This document shows, piece by piece, positions 9,474-18,238 of a stretch of 64,000 nucleotides of DNA. A program made the position numbers and the translations under genes. The stretch lies in the NCBI GenBank assembly GCA_043787975.1, contig JAYVUK010000041.1:19862-83861 (forward strand). Reading direction: 5' to 3'. The notes under the pieces were generated by a model. That model did no database searches and was not told the origin of the DNA. It saw only the letters and a list, made by a program, of their open reading frames with translations. The stretch is from JAPLDA01 sp043787975 (GTDB taxonomy: Bacteria; Bacteroidota; Bacteroidia; AKYH767-A; 2013-40CM-41-45). Numbering within the stretch: the stretch's first letter is position 1; every line of letters starts with the position of its first letter.

Positions 9474-11816
9474 CTACTTACTCTTTCTTAACTTTAAATA
9501 TTTATCTCTCGGGGATTCAGTATTTAATTCATTCAGTTTTTCATACGCGTCAACCAGGGATTTTGGAATATCACCTTTGTATTCTATTTTGAAATATGAA
9601 AATCCATTAAAAGGTATCGCATTTTCATTGGTAAAAAAGCGAACTTGTTTTTCTGTTTTATTCGCCTTGAAATATTCCATGAACACATGTTCTCTCTCCT
9701 TCACTAATTGATCGAATTTTCTGTTCAGAATATCCTTGCCCACCAAGTATTCACATTTTTCCTGTATTGTGAACAGCATTGAATCCTGCGCAACATGATC
9801 AAGGTATTTTAGAAACAACGAATCTTTTGAAGACATTTTATCTATGCTTATTGAATCATTCTCGCTCATGGAGCTTTCATCTTTTTTCTCATGTATTAAG
9901 AAATATTTTTTCTTGGCTTCAAAGAATAAAATGTATTCTCTTTCCTTATCTGAATAACTGAATGGGCGAACCGTAATGTTTGCTTCCGGACTATCCTTTA
10001 AAAACTCAGCGATCTTAGTCACAAATTTACCCTGGGATGAAATCATTTTCGTTTGCCGCATCGCCCAATTGAGGGAAAGCAATTTTTCTATTTCGTTTTC
10101 TACATTCTTCACTTCCATTCTATATACAGTGGTGGACGGCTTGATGAAAATATTTCCGAGCATATCCATGAGCACATCGTGTAAATGAAACTTCGGATCT
10201 TTCATATTGCCTGTAATAGGAATTTGATAATCAATCACATTACCACGCTCGCGGATAAAAGCCATGATAAGCGGCATCGGTAACCAGCTTGTGTCCTTTT
10301 TCCGGATTCTTTTTGTAACTCTCGGATCAATGACTATAAAATGATTGGTGCTTTGAATGTTGTCATTGCGTACAATCCAGTTGCCCGACATCGCAATCGT
10401 GCCCCGGTCAAGTGGAAACGAAGTGTATGTAATCAGGTATGGGTTAAAGACAGCAGCCGGAATTTTTTGAAATTTATATACGAAGTCGAAATCTTTATTG
10501 TCTTTTGGATTCATACTCACGGATGCAGCAAGAGACCCGAATGGCCTAACGCCACTTTCCAGGGAAACCTTTAAACGATTTTTTTTGTTGTCAACCGAAT
10601 CCGCCAGAATAGAAAGAGGACTTAGAGCTGAAGAAAATTTTTCATTCAATGCATAATCATAAAATTTCAGATCACCTTGCGATGCAGCTAGATGGTTGAT
10701 GGTATAATCACTGCTCAGAAAATTTTTGAAAACAACTTTTATATAATGGGCGATTTCAATAATAAGGTTGAACTTTCCCGGATCTGCCATTACTTCATTG
10801 ACTTTCGCACCGCTATTTCCAAACATGTGCTGGAAATTATCTAAGTAATCATATTGTTCGTATTTAAAATATGGATGCGCAAGCAAAACTGTATCGAAAA
10901 AATATTTCTTATTCTGAGGATCCAGCTCATTGATGCCTACTGTCAATTTCTCAAAGGAAGTATAATCTTCACTCGGATTTTTTCCAAAATGAAAATCAGT
11001 GATCGCTATTTTCCCTTTCAGATTCAGGACTTCGGTATTGTTTAAACTCCCCTTGGCGTGGACATCAGCATCCAGATTGGCGAAAAAACTTCCGTAGTTT
11101 GACAAGTCTTTCAGGTATTGCTCAATGATATTAAGATCAAGTTTATGCACTACTAAATCAAGACGGTAATCTAGGTTGTTCAGGTTCAGCATCGCCTCAC
11201 CACTTACATCACCATCTCCCGTGCCGGGAACGAAGGAGAATTTTACGTTGATCGTATCCGTATTCCAGTATTTTCCTGAGCTTTTAAAATTTACGTTCTT
11301 AATCGAATAGTTGATTGGAATAAGCTTTTCGACATATTGAAACTCACCATCCTGAACTGCAACATTGAGAATGTTAAAATGAACCGGCAGTTTTAAACTG
11401 TCTTGAATTCCTTCCGGAGAAAATTTTTCGATCAGATCAGTAAAATTAAAACAGTCCCTGTTCTGATTAATAATTCCATGCGGCTCGTCCAGCCTAATCG
11501 AATTTATTTCATATGTTTTGAAAAATAATTTTGACATTGAAATATTCACACTCATTCCTTTTGCTGAAAAGAAAAGACTGTCGCTATCCTGTTCGTAAAT
11601 TTTCAAATTGCTGAAATGAATAAACCCAGTGAATGGATTGACATACGCCCAATCCATTTTGATTTCACGTCCAGTGTATTTTAAATCGTATTTTTCAATC
11701 AAGTATTTCGTGATCGGGGAAATGCATAAAATGATAACCCCTGCAAAAAGAACTAGAAGAGACGAAATTATAAGCAGAATTTTTTTCCACTTTTTATCTA
11801 ATGTTTTCAATTTCAA
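9474..11816 (-). CDS. AsmA-like DUF748 domain protein
   Basis: A 780-residue protein with one N-terminal transmembrane helix at about residues 12-34 and a long periplasmic part rich in short beta strands. Characteristic DUF748 stretches include DWAYVNPFTGFIHFSNLKIY (about 50-70), FNILNVAVQDGEFQY (about 147) and FNPYLITYTSFPLDRGTIAM (about 460-480). DUF748 proteins belong to the AsmA/TamB-like group, thought to act in envelope lipid transport or stress. The exact role here is unknown. It is flanked by a near-repeat, one copy beyond its 3' end and one upstream of its start. Confidence 0.82.
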   Translation of the reverse strand: MKLKTLDKKWKKILLIISSLLVLFAGVIILCISPITKYLIEKYDLKYTGREIKMDWAYVNPFTGFIHFSNLKIYEQDSDSLFFSAKGMSVNISMSKLFFKTYEINSIRLDEPHGIINQNRDCFNFTDLIEKFSPEGIQDSLKLPVHFNILNVAVQDGEFQYVEKLIPINYSIKNVNFKSSGKYWNTDTINVKFSFVPGTGDGDVSGEAMLNLNNLDYRLDLVVHKLDLNIIEQYLKDLSNYGSFFANLDADVHAKGSLNNTEVLNLKGKIAITDFHFGKNPSEDYTSFEKLTVGINELDPQNKKYFFDTVLLAHPYFKYEQYDYLDNFQHMFGNSGAKVNEVMADPGKFNLIIEIAHYIKVVFKNFLSSDYTINHLAASQGDLKFYDYALNEKFSSALSPLSILADSVDNKKNRLKVSLESGVRPFGSLAASVSMNPKDNKDFDFVYKFQKIPAAVFNPYLITYTSFPLDRGTIAMSGNWIVRNDNIQSTNHFIVIDPRVTKRIRKKDTSWLPMPLIMAFIRERGNVIDYQIPITGNMKDPKFHLHDVLMDMLGNIFIKPSTTVYRMEVKNVENEIEKLLSLNWAMRQTKMISSQGKFVTKIAEFLKDSPEANITVRPFSYSDKEREYILFFEAKKKYFLIHEKKDESSMSENDSISIDKMSSKDSLFLKYLDHVAQDSMLFTIQEKCEYLVGKDILNRKFDQLVKEREHVFMEYFKANKTEKQVRFFTNENAIPFNGFSYFKIEYKGDIPKSLVDAYEKLNELNTESPRDKYLKLRKSK

Positions 11817-11865
11817 GAAAAGGTGTTTCGGAGTATTTTGTAAAGATGATCAGCTGATTCGTGGA

Positions 11866-11908
11866 AAGTCTTACATAATTTTTAAAAAAAGTTACATGAT
11901 TCACACAT
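11866..11908 (-). promoter_or_regulatory. Upstream element shared with the DUF3943 gene (copy B)
   Basis: This second copy of the 43-nt element lies 50-92 nt upstream of the DUF748 start and differs from copy A at 7 positions. The minus-strand core is CATGTAACTTTTTT with a following TGTAAGACTT. The gap between the two half-motifs is A/T-rich here and C/G-containing in copy A, so the flanking motifs are better conserved than the spacer. It may be an operator or activator site. Confidence 0.5.
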
Positions 11909-11919
11909 TTGTTTTTTGT

Positions 11920-12573
11920 CTAATTAATGGCGTGTTGTTGAATCAATAATAAACACAGAAGACCATTTAATTGAAAACATAAAATTAACGATTGATATAA
12001 GGTAAGGAGACATACTAATAAAAACAGGAAGCACATGATCTCATCACGACTTTTTATGTTTGATACAACTTCCGTGTGAACAGGATGAGCTAAAAATAAC
12101 ATGGTAATTAAGAAAGGAACAAAATTGGATACCTTAATTAATATTTTTTTTAACAATGAGAACAAGAGCACTCCCGTCTATGCATAATAAAAGACATTAA
12201 AAAAATGATTGATGAATGGATTAATACCCCAAAACTGTTTTTCAATTGCCAGGTGCACCAATATGAATGGACGGTACTGCGGCCGGATTAAATCAATCTC
12301 CTTGCTAAATCCTGCCAGAAAGCCATGAGATAGAATTTCAGGAATCCCACTAAAGCCCTTTTGTACAAATGCGTTCTGCTGATTTACAAGACCATCATCA
12401 AGAACGAATCCGAATTTTAACGTGTGAGCGTAAAGTATAAACGCATATGCAAAAATGGTAATAGCATACATCCAAAATACCTGGGTTTCATTTTTCCTGT
12501 GATGAATCTCTTTAACAGCCGGAATATTAATCTTACCTTTTTTCATGATACTGGTTAAAGGCAATGCTTGCAA
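11920..12573 (-). pseudogene. Remnant of a TMTC/DUF1736-like membrane glycosyltransferase
   Basis: Two pieces lie in the same reading frame, separated by an in-frame TAG at 12178-12180. The first piece (from 12573, or ATG 12546) has a transmembrane helix, then KFGFVLDDGLV and NPFINHFFNVFYYA. The second continues with PFLITMLFLAHPVHTEVV and NIKSRDEIMCFLFLL. Together these match the N-terminus of multipass O-mannosyltransferase-like TMTC proteins with TPR tails. Such proteins normally run to 500-700 residues. Here the frame fades after about 200 codons, and no downstream membrane or TPR part is seen. It is therefore both interrupted and truncated. Confidence 0.7.
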
Positions 12574-12620
12574 ATAGGATAATAATTAATAGAATTGGGA
12601 GTGGACTTTTTTAAGCATGG

Positions 12621-12652
12621 TTGTTAAATTAAAGCAGTCTGTATTAACTTTG
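12621..12652 (+). promoter_or_regulatory. Predicted promoter of the DsrE-like gene
   Basis: A TTG at 12621-12623 and TAACTTTG at 12645-12652 are separated by 21 nt. This fits the Bacteroidota -33 (TTTG/TTG) and -7 (TAnnTTTG) pattern. The ATG of the gene is at 12670. Confidence 0.55.
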
Positions 12653-12669
12653 TTTTAAAATCCAACACC

Positions 12670-13086
12670 ATGAAAAAGATATTTATTATTTCGTTCTTAT
12701 TCTTTACAGCAATTAATTTTTCACTTGCCCAATCAGTTCCTTACCGGGTAGTGTTTGATGTTACAAGCCATGATACAACGGATCATCGGTTAGCAATCCG
12801 CTGGGCGACTGAAGTGTTGAATGCAACGCCTGATGCACAAGTGGAATTAGTATTTTATGGAAAATCAATGGACATGATAACGAAGGATAAGTCCACCGTT
12901 GCAGATGCAATCACAAAATTATCTGAAAAGAAAAATATTGCTTTCCGGGTGTGCGCGATTGCGTTGAAAAATAATCACCTCGATACAAGTCAACTGGTGA
13001 CGGGAGTTGGAACCGTTCCTGACGGAATTTATGAAATCATTTCGAAACAGGCAGAAGGGTGGGGATATATAAAGGTATCACATTGA
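12670..13086 (+). CDS. Exported DsrE-family protein
   Basis: A 138-residue protein with a signal peptide ending at SLAQ (residue 21), followed by a DsrE/F-like alpha/beta domain. Features include YRVVFDVTSHDTTDHRLAIR, then VELVFYGKSMDMI and the C-terminal VPDGIYEIISKQAEGWGYIK. Cytoplasmic DsrE proteins take part in sulfur transfer. The periplasmic members common in Bacteroidota are uncharacterised. One cysteine is visible near residue 98 (FRVCAIA), but its role is not proven. The gene has its own promoter and ends 10 nt before the convergent recG stop. Confidence 0.85.
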   Translation: MKKIFIISFLFFTAINFSLAQSVPYRVVFDVTSHDTTDHRLAIRWATEVLNATPDAQVELVFYGKSMDMITKDKSTVADAITKLSEKKNIAFRVCAIALKNNHLDTSQLVTGVGTVPDGIYEIISKQAEGWGYIKVSH

Positions 13087-13095
13087 ATGAGGAAA

Positions 13096-15198
13096 TTAAC
13101 TTACACGGCTCCAGTCTTCTTTTTTCTTTTTATGCTCTGATAAATAATTTTTCAGAAAATAATTCTTCTCAAGTTGAAGATTCGGATCTTCGTTAAGAAT
13201 TTTCAAGGCAGCACTTCGTCCGAGTTGTAATATTTCTCCGTCTCTCATTAAGTCAGCAATCTTCAATCCCGGTATTCCGCTCTGTTGTGTGCCTTGTAAA
13301 TCGCCTGCACCTCGCAATTGCAAATCCATTTCGGCAATTTTAAAACCGTCATTGGTTTCAACCATCGTGTTGAGGCGTTGCTTTGCTTCGCTGGTCAGCT
13401 TGTGTGATGACATAAGAATACAATAGGACTGATCAGCGCCTCTTCCAACTCTTCCTCTTAACTGATGCAACTGCGATAAGCCAAACCGTTCTGCATTTTC
13501 AATCACCATCACGGAAGCATTCGGAACATTTACTCCGACTTCAATCACAGAAGTTGCAACCATGATATTGGTTTCTCCTTTAATGAAACATTGCATCTCG
13601 TAGTCTTTATCCTTTGCTTTCATTTTTCCATGCACAATACTCGCTTCGTATTTCGGTCTGGGAAAATCACGACAGATGCTTTCATATCCTTCCATTAAAT
13701 TTTTCAAATCCATTTTCTCCGATTCCTCAATCAATGGATACACGATGTAAACCTGTCTTCCCAATTCAATTTCTTTTTTCAAAAATCCCCAGACCTGCAT
13801 TCGATGTGTGTCAAAGCGGTGAACGGTTTTTACAGACTTCCGTCCAGGTGGTAATTCATCAATGACTGACACATCGAGATCGCCGTATAAGGTCATGGCA
13901 AGTGTGCGCGGAATTGGTGTGGCTGTCATAACCAACACATGAGGTATTTTCTCATTCTTTTTCCAAAGCTTAGAACGTTGCTCCACTCCAAACCGATGCT
14001 GCTCATCAATCACAACAAACCCCAAATTTTTAAACTTCACATCGTCTTCAATCAATGCATGCGTGCCGATTAAAATATGAATATTTCCTTCGGCCAATTC
14101 TTCAAGAATAATTTTTCGCTGTTTTGTTTTTGTTGACCCGGTGAGAATAGCAACGTTCATGTCCATTCCTTTCAGTAGTGAAGAAATAGTTTCTGCATGT
14201 TGGTTGGCAAGAATTTCTGTCGGTGCCATGATGGAAGCCTGGTAGCCGTTGTCAATCGCCATTAACATGCTCATCAATGCAACCACCGTTTTCCCGCTTC
14301 CCACATCACCTTGCAGCAAACGGTTCATTTGTTTTCCTGATCCGCAGTCAATACGGATTTCACGCAGCACACGTTTTTGTGCTTCGGTAAGCGGGAAGGG
14401 AAGATGCTCTTTGTAAAAACGATTGAAATTTTCCCCGATCTGTGAAAATGGAATGCCTCTGTATTTTTCTGCCCGCAACGCTTTCTGAAAAAGAAGACGA
14501 AGCTGGATGTAAAACAATTCTTCAAACTTCAATCTGAATTCAGCTCGCTTTTGTTTATCGACCGATTCCGGAAAGTGAATGTTGATTAGTGCTTCATGCC
14601 GACTCATCAATTTTAAATCACGGATCAATTCAGGAGGAAGTGTTTCATTCATCGTGAATGATAACTGTTGCTGTAGATTTTTTTCCAGCCGGAGAATCCC
14701 TTTGCTGTCGAGACTTCTTGTTTTTAATTTTTCGGTGGAACTGTAAACGGCCTGCATCGCTGAAGCAATGGTGTTGTTCGCTTCAATCGCCAATTCCATT
14801 TCAGGATGTATGATGTTTAACGCTCCGTTGTAGAGATTTGGTTTTCCGAAGACGATGTATTCTGCATTTAGTTTGAGAGTAGGAGCGATGTAGTTTACTC
14901 CCTGGAACCATTTCAATTCAATCGAGCCGGTTTCATCTTCAAATTTTCCGGTGAGAAATTTTTTGCGTTTCTCCCCACGGATCACTACATTTTTTAAAAC
15001 ACCTTTCAGCTGTATATAAGGAAGATCAGCATGTGCTTCTTTTATTTTGTAAAATTTGGTGCGGTCAACATATCGAAATGGGAAATGACTGAGCAAATCA
15101 CCGAACGTAAAAATGTTCAGCTCTTTTCTCAAAAGCTCTGATCGCTGCGGACCAACGCCTTTCAGGAATTCAATCGGTGTATCAAAAAAGTCAGTCAT
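13096..15198 (-). CDS. recG: ATP-dependent DNA helicase RecG
   Basis: A superfamily 2 helicase that reverses stalled replication forks and branch-migrates Holliday junctions. I place the start at ATG 15198 (MTDFFDTPIEFLKGVG); the longer frame to 15228 adds an implausible hydrophobic stub. It has 700 residues, normal for RecG. The N-terminal wedge/OB region (about 50-150) is followed by the helicase core, with Walker A GDVGSGKT (about residue 295), the DEQH box in VIDEQHRFGV, the motif MTATPIPRTLAM and the C-terminal QLRGRVGRG. The following C-terminal part matches the RecG TRG region. It is a single gene, divergent from the rhomboid gene. Confidence 0.97.
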   Translation of the reverse strand: MTDFFDTPIEFLKGVGPQRSELLRKELNIFTFGDLLSHFPFRYVDRTKFYKIKEAHADLPYIQLKGVLKNVVIRGEKRKKFLTGKFEDETGSIELKWFQGVNYIAPTLKLNAEYIVFGKPNLYNGALNIIHPEMELAIEANNTIASAMQAVYSSTEKLKTRSLDSKGILRLEKNLQQQLSFTMNETLPPELIRDLKLMSRHEALINIHFPESVDKQKRAEFRLKFEELFYIQLRLLFQKALRAEKYRGIPFSQIGENFNRFYKEHLPFPLTEAQKRVLREIRIDCGSGKQMNRLLQGDVGSGKTVVALMSMLMAIDNGYQASIMAPTEILANQHAETISSLLKGMDMNVAILTGSTKTKQRKIILEELAEGNIHILIGTHALIEDDVKFKNLGFVVIDEQHRFGVEQRSKLWKKNEKIPHVLVMTATPIPRTLAMTLYGDLDVSVIDELPPGRKSVKTVHRFDTHRMQVWGFLKKEIELGRQVYIVYPLIEESEKMDLKNLMEGYESICRDFPRPKYEASIVHGKMKAKDKDYEMQCFIKGETNIMVATSVIEVGVNVPNASVMVIENAERFGLSQLHQLRGRVGRGADQSYCILMSSHKLTSEAKQRLNTMVETNDGFKIAEMDLQLRGAGDLQGTQQSGIPGLKIADLMRDGEILQLGRSAALKILNEDPNLQLEKNYFLKNYLSEHKKKKEDWSRVS

Positions 15199-15250
15199 TG
15201 TTGGTGGAAACAAAAATAGGTAAATCAAAATTCTTGGAACGCAGATTCTT

Positions 15251-16060
15251 ATGATGATCAGCGTTCCCTTTCCTTTGTCTTATCTTTGCTCCTCAACCTT
15301 CAATCCTTTGGAAGAAAAATCCCGCATTCGCAAAAGTCTTACGTATCCCGTTTTTTTTGTCTCCCTGCTTTGGATCATTAAGCTGCTCGAAGTTTATTTT
15401 AATTGGCAACTTTTTGATTTTGGTATTCGCCCGCGCATGGCTGAAGGATTGATTGGCATCATCACAGGTCCGCTCATTCATGCAAACTACGATCATTTGC
15501 TTTCGAACACACTTCCGTTGCTTGTTGTTGGAACAGGAATGATTTATTTTTATAGGGAAATTGCTTTCCGTGTGATGGTCCTCATTTATCTCTTCTCCGG
15601 TTTCTGGGTGTGGATTGCAGCGCGTCCAAGTTCACACATCGGCGCGAGTGGATTGATATACGGTTTTGTCTGTTTTCTTTTTTTCAGCGGAATTTTTCGC
15701 AGGGACAGAAGACTGCTTTCCATCTCATTGCTCGTTACATTTTTGTATGGTAGTTTGGTGTGGGGAATTCTTCCGGTCGATCAAACCATTTCGTGGGAAT
15801 CACATTTGTTCGGTTCGATTGCAGGATTGCTTTGTGCCATTTATTTCCGCAAAGAAGGTCCGCAGGCTATTCAGAAAGTTTGGGAGGATGATGATCCCGA
15901 TGATGAAAACCCATACTGGAAGGAAGAAGTGAAAGCTACCGAACCTCCACCTGTAAATCCCATCCAGCTGAATTATATTTATGAAGAGAAAAAAGAGGCA
16001 GATGAGCCTTCGACAGGCTCAGGCTCCAGTTTGACAAATACAGGCTCCGAAGAAAAATGA
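15251..16060 (+). CDS. Rhomboid-family intramembrane serine protease
   Basis: A membrane protease that cleaves substrates within the lipid bilayer. The catalytic serine is in the GASG motif at about 131-134 (Ser133) and the catalytic histidine is in SWESHLFGS (His185). The HANYDHLLSN stretch (about 77-86) is the conserved helix-2 region. It has about six hydrophobic helices. The start is uncertain, because a TATCTTTG promoter-like box lies just inside the frame. The cytosolic tail (about 200-269) is acidic, and its last 17 residues (STGSGSSLTNTGSEEK region) are largely encoded by a dispersed repeat. The stop overlaps the start of the adenine deaminase gene (ATGA). Confidence 0.88.
   Translation: MMISVPFPLSYLCSSTFNPLEEKSRIRKSLTYPVFFVSLLWIIKLLEVYFNWQLFDFGIRPRMAEGLIGIITGPLIHANYDHLLSNTLPLLVVGTGMIYFYREIAFRVMVLIYLFSGFWVWIAARPSSHIGASGLIYGFVCFLFFSGIFRRDRRLLSISLLVTFLYGSLVWGILPVDQTISWESHLFGSIAGLLCAIYFRKEGPQAIQKVWEDDDPDDENPYWKEEVKATEPPPVNPIQLNYIYEEKKEADEPSTGSGSSLTNTGSEEK
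15281..15288 (+). promoter_or_regulatory. Possible -7 element TATCTTTG inside the annotated rhomboid 5' end
   Basis: TATCTTTG matches the Bacteroidota -7 consensus but lies 30 nt inside the longest rhomboid reading frame. No good TTG is seen 20-22 nt upstream. If it is real, the protein begins further downstream than 15251, for example at the TTG near 15308. Evidence is weak. Confidence 0.3.
16004..16050 (+). repeat. Dispersed repeat (CTTCGACAGGCTCAG family) inside the rhomboid gene
   Basis: CCTTCGACAGGCTCAGG at about 16008-16024 is a short repeat common across many environmental bacterial genomes. It recurs, inverted, inside the E2 gene at 43701-43737. Here it extends the rhomboid C-terminus in frame, and a partial copy, CAGGCTCCGA, follows. 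Confidence 0.7.
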
Positions 16061-17691
16061 AATCAATCACCGGAAATATCGTTGACGTGCTCAACAAACA
16101 AATGTTCTTTGGAACGGTTCATATCCTGGACGGAAGAATTTCTTCCATAGAAAAAAAATCTTCTTCCATGAAAGAAGGTGAGCATTGTATTCTTCCCGGC
16201 TTCGTGGATGCACATATTCATATTGAAAGTTCCATGTTGCTGCCGTATGAGTTTTCGCGGATTGCTCTCGCGCACGGAACGGTTTCAACCGTTTCAGATC
16301 CGCATGAAATTGCCAATGTCATGGGTGTAGAAGGCGTGCAGTACATGATCCGTAACGCAGAACATTCTCCGCTGAAATTTTATTTTGGTGCGCCATCATG
16401 CGTACCTGCTACATCGTTCGAAACGGCAGGAGCAGAAATCACCGCTGACGACATCGAAAAATTATTTCTCGAACACGATTTAAAATACCTGGCGGAGATG
16501 ATGAATTACCCTGGAGTGCTTAACAGGATTGATCTGGTCATGGATAAAATTAACGTGGCGAAACGTCTCAACAAAGTCATCGACGGCCACGCTCCGGGAT
16601 TGCGTGGAAACGATGCCGCACATTATATCGCTGCCGGCATCAGCACCGACCATGAATGTTTTACGAAAGAAGAAGCGCTGGATAAATTGAAACACGGAAT
16701 GAAGATTTTAATTCGCGAAGGTTCAGCAGCAAAAAATTTCGATGCACTTGTTTCTCTTGTTGATGAGTTCCCGGAAAAGATTATGTTCTGCAGCGATGAC
16801 AAACATCCTGATGATCTCGAAATCGGACACATTAATGATTTGGTAAAACGCGCTTTCAGACTCGGACTCGATAAGATGAACGTGTTGCGTTGTGCCTGTG
16901 TGAATCCTGTTTTGCATTATGATCTTGAAGTCGGATTGCTTCAAGCCGGTGATGAAGCCGATTTTATTGTGGTTGATAACCTCGATGAATTAAAAATTTT
17001 AAAAACGGTGATTAACGGAGAAGTAGTTGCGGAAAATGGAAACGTTTTTCTTCCGGAAAAAACATTCGAAGCCATAAACAATTTTTCTGTCAGCCCTAAG
17101 AAGGAAGAAGATTTTCGGATAGAAGCTCGCGTGGGAAAAAAGCGAGTCATCGTTGCTTTGGATGGTCAGCTCATTACCGAAGAACACATCACGGAACCGA
17201 AAAGTAAAAATGGGTTTGTAGTTTCTGATCCCGAAAATGACATCCTGAAAATTGCATTGGTGAACCGTTATACCAATGAAACACCTGTTATTGGTTTCAT
17301 CAAAAATTTCGGATTGAAAAACGGAGCCATTGCATCTTCGGTTGCGCATGATTCTCACAACATCATTGCTGTAGGAGTGAGCGATGAAGATATTTGCAAC
17401 GCTGTGAATCTCATCATTGAACAAAAGGGTGGTTTAAGTGTAGCGGTTGGAAAGGAACAAAATATTCTTCCGCTTCCTGTTGCCGGACTGATGTCAACTG
17501 ATTCCTGGAAAAAAGTTTCTGCAGATTATGTGGCGCTTGATACAATGGCGAAGCAGCTTGGCAGTAAATTACGCGCACCATTCATGACACTTTCTTTCAT
17601 GGCGTTGCTGGTCATTCCTAAATTTAAGATCAGCGACAAAGGTTTATTTAATGTAACCACTTTTGGGTTTACGGAGTTGTTTGTTGAATAG
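16057..17691 (+). CDS. ade: Adenine deaminase
   Basis: Converts adenine to hypoxanthine and ammonia in purine salvage. It is a metal-dependent amidohydrolase. Visible motifs are the first metal-binding site GFVDAHIHIESSML (about residues 48-61), TVSDPHEIANVMG (about 78-90), KVIDGHAPGL with its metal-ligand histidine (about 172), and FCSDDKHPDDL, which supplies the catalytic aspartate region. Its 544 residues include the characteristic C-terminal domain (VAHDSHNIIAVGVSDEDI). It overlaps the rhomboid stop by 4 nt and so is probably translationally coupled to it, an odd functional pairing. Confidence 0.95.
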   Translation: MKSITGNIVDVLNKQMFFGTVHILDGRISSIEKKSSSMKEGEHCILPGFVDAHIHIESSMLLPYEFSRIALAHGTVSTVSDPHEIANVMGVEGVQYMIRNAEHSPLKFYFGAPSCVPATSFETAGAEITADDIEKLFLEHDLKYLAEMMNYPGVLNRIDLVMDKINVAKRLNKVIDGHAPGLRGNDAAHYIAAGISTDHECFTKEEALDKLKHGMKILIREGSAAKNFDALVSLVDEFPEKIMFCSDDKHPDDLEIGHINDLVKRAFRLGLDKMNVLRCACVNPVLHYDLEVGLLQAGDEADFIVVDNLDELKILKTVINGEVVAENGNVFLPEKTFEAINNFSVSPKKEEDFRIEARVGKKRVIVALDGQLITEEHITEPKSKNGFVVSDPENDILKIALVNRYTNETPVIGFIKNFGLKNGAIASSVAHDSHNIIAVGVSDEDICNAVNLIIEQKGGLSVAVGKEQNILPLPVAGLMSTDSWKKVSADYVALDTMAKQLGSKLRAPFMTLSFMALLVIPKFKISDKGLFNVTTFGFTELFVE

Positions 17692-17750
17692 GACAAGCAA
17701 GGATGGGAAGAACGTACTAATGATGTTCTTCTTTCGTTGATTATGTTTCG

Positions 17751-17788
17751 TGGTCTGTCTTGCTGAACTCGTTTCAGCATCTCTCAAC
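17751..17788 (+). repeat. REP-like palindrome, left copy, beside the GIY-YIG gene
   Basis: TGCTGAACTCGTTTCAGCA at 17761-17779 has a palindromic core (CTGAA/TTCAG). It is in inverse orientation to the copies at 18123 and 18180. If the TTG at 17760 were used as a start, the repeat would encode the first residues of the GIY-YIG protein. Confidence 0.75.
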
Positions 17789-17789
17789 T

Positions 17790-18146
17790 ATGCCGGAGTT
17801 ACTTTACACTTACTACATATACATTCTTAACAATAAGAACCGGACAACATTTTACATCGGTGTTACCAATGATATCAAACGAAGAACGCTTGAGCATAAA
17901 GCTGGTCGAGGATCAGTATTCAGTCATAACTACAATCTTTTTCATCTTTTGTATTATGAGAAATATGATGATATCAGAATAGCCATTCAACGAGAGAAGC
18001 AATTAAAAAACGGGCATCGTGAATGGAAATTGAATTTGATAAAGAACGTTAATCCAGAAATGGAGGATGTTGCGGAGGGTTGGTTTACGAAAGAAGAAAT
18101 TGAGGAGTGGAAGAAAGGTAGAGATGCTGAAAGAAGTTCAGCATGA
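17790..18146 (+). CDS. Small GIY-YIG nuclease-domain protein (repeat-flanked cassette)
   Basis: A 118-residue single-domain GIY-YIG protein related to the UPF0213/YhbQ group. It is possibly a DNA nickase or endonuclease, but the substrate is unknown. The motif pair is YYIYIL with FYIGVTND, followed by the arginine in IKRRTLEHK. I choose ATG 17790 over TTG 17760 because the extra ten residues come from the flanking repeat. The C-terminal end (DAERSS-A) and the TGA stop are also encoded inside a repeat copy. The gene sits between adenine deaminase and purL, related to neither, with inverted REP-like palindromes at both borders. This suggests it is a mobile insertion. Confidence 0.85.
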   Translation: MPELLYTYYIYILNNKNRTTFYIGVTNDIKRRTLEHKAGRGSVFSHNYNLFHLLYYEKYDDIRIAIQREKQLKNGHREWKLNLIKNVNPEMEDVAEGWFTKEEIEEWKKGRDAERSSA

Positions 18147-18235
18147 CAAGCAGGTGTGGTTCGGGATGACAGGAATGAAGAGATCCTGAAACGAGTTCAG
18201 GATGACAAACATGTATGGTTCAGGATGACATCACG
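18123..18235 (+). repeat. REP-like palindromes, right copies, after the GIY-YIG gene
   Basis: Two more copies are present: ATGCTGAAAGAAGTTCAGCA near 18125-18145, which includes the gene's stop region, and ATCCTGAAACGAGTTCAGGA near 18183-18202. GGTTC(A/G)GGATGACA half-copies follow each. They share the CTGAA...TTCAG stem with the left copy but in the opposite orientation, so the gene is enclosed by inverted repeats. Confidence 0.75.
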
Positions 18236-18238
18236 ATG

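Noticed and set aside
13086..13096. A terminator between the DsrE-like gene and recG
   Set aside because: Only 9 nt separate the stops, and no hairpin with a T-run is visible.
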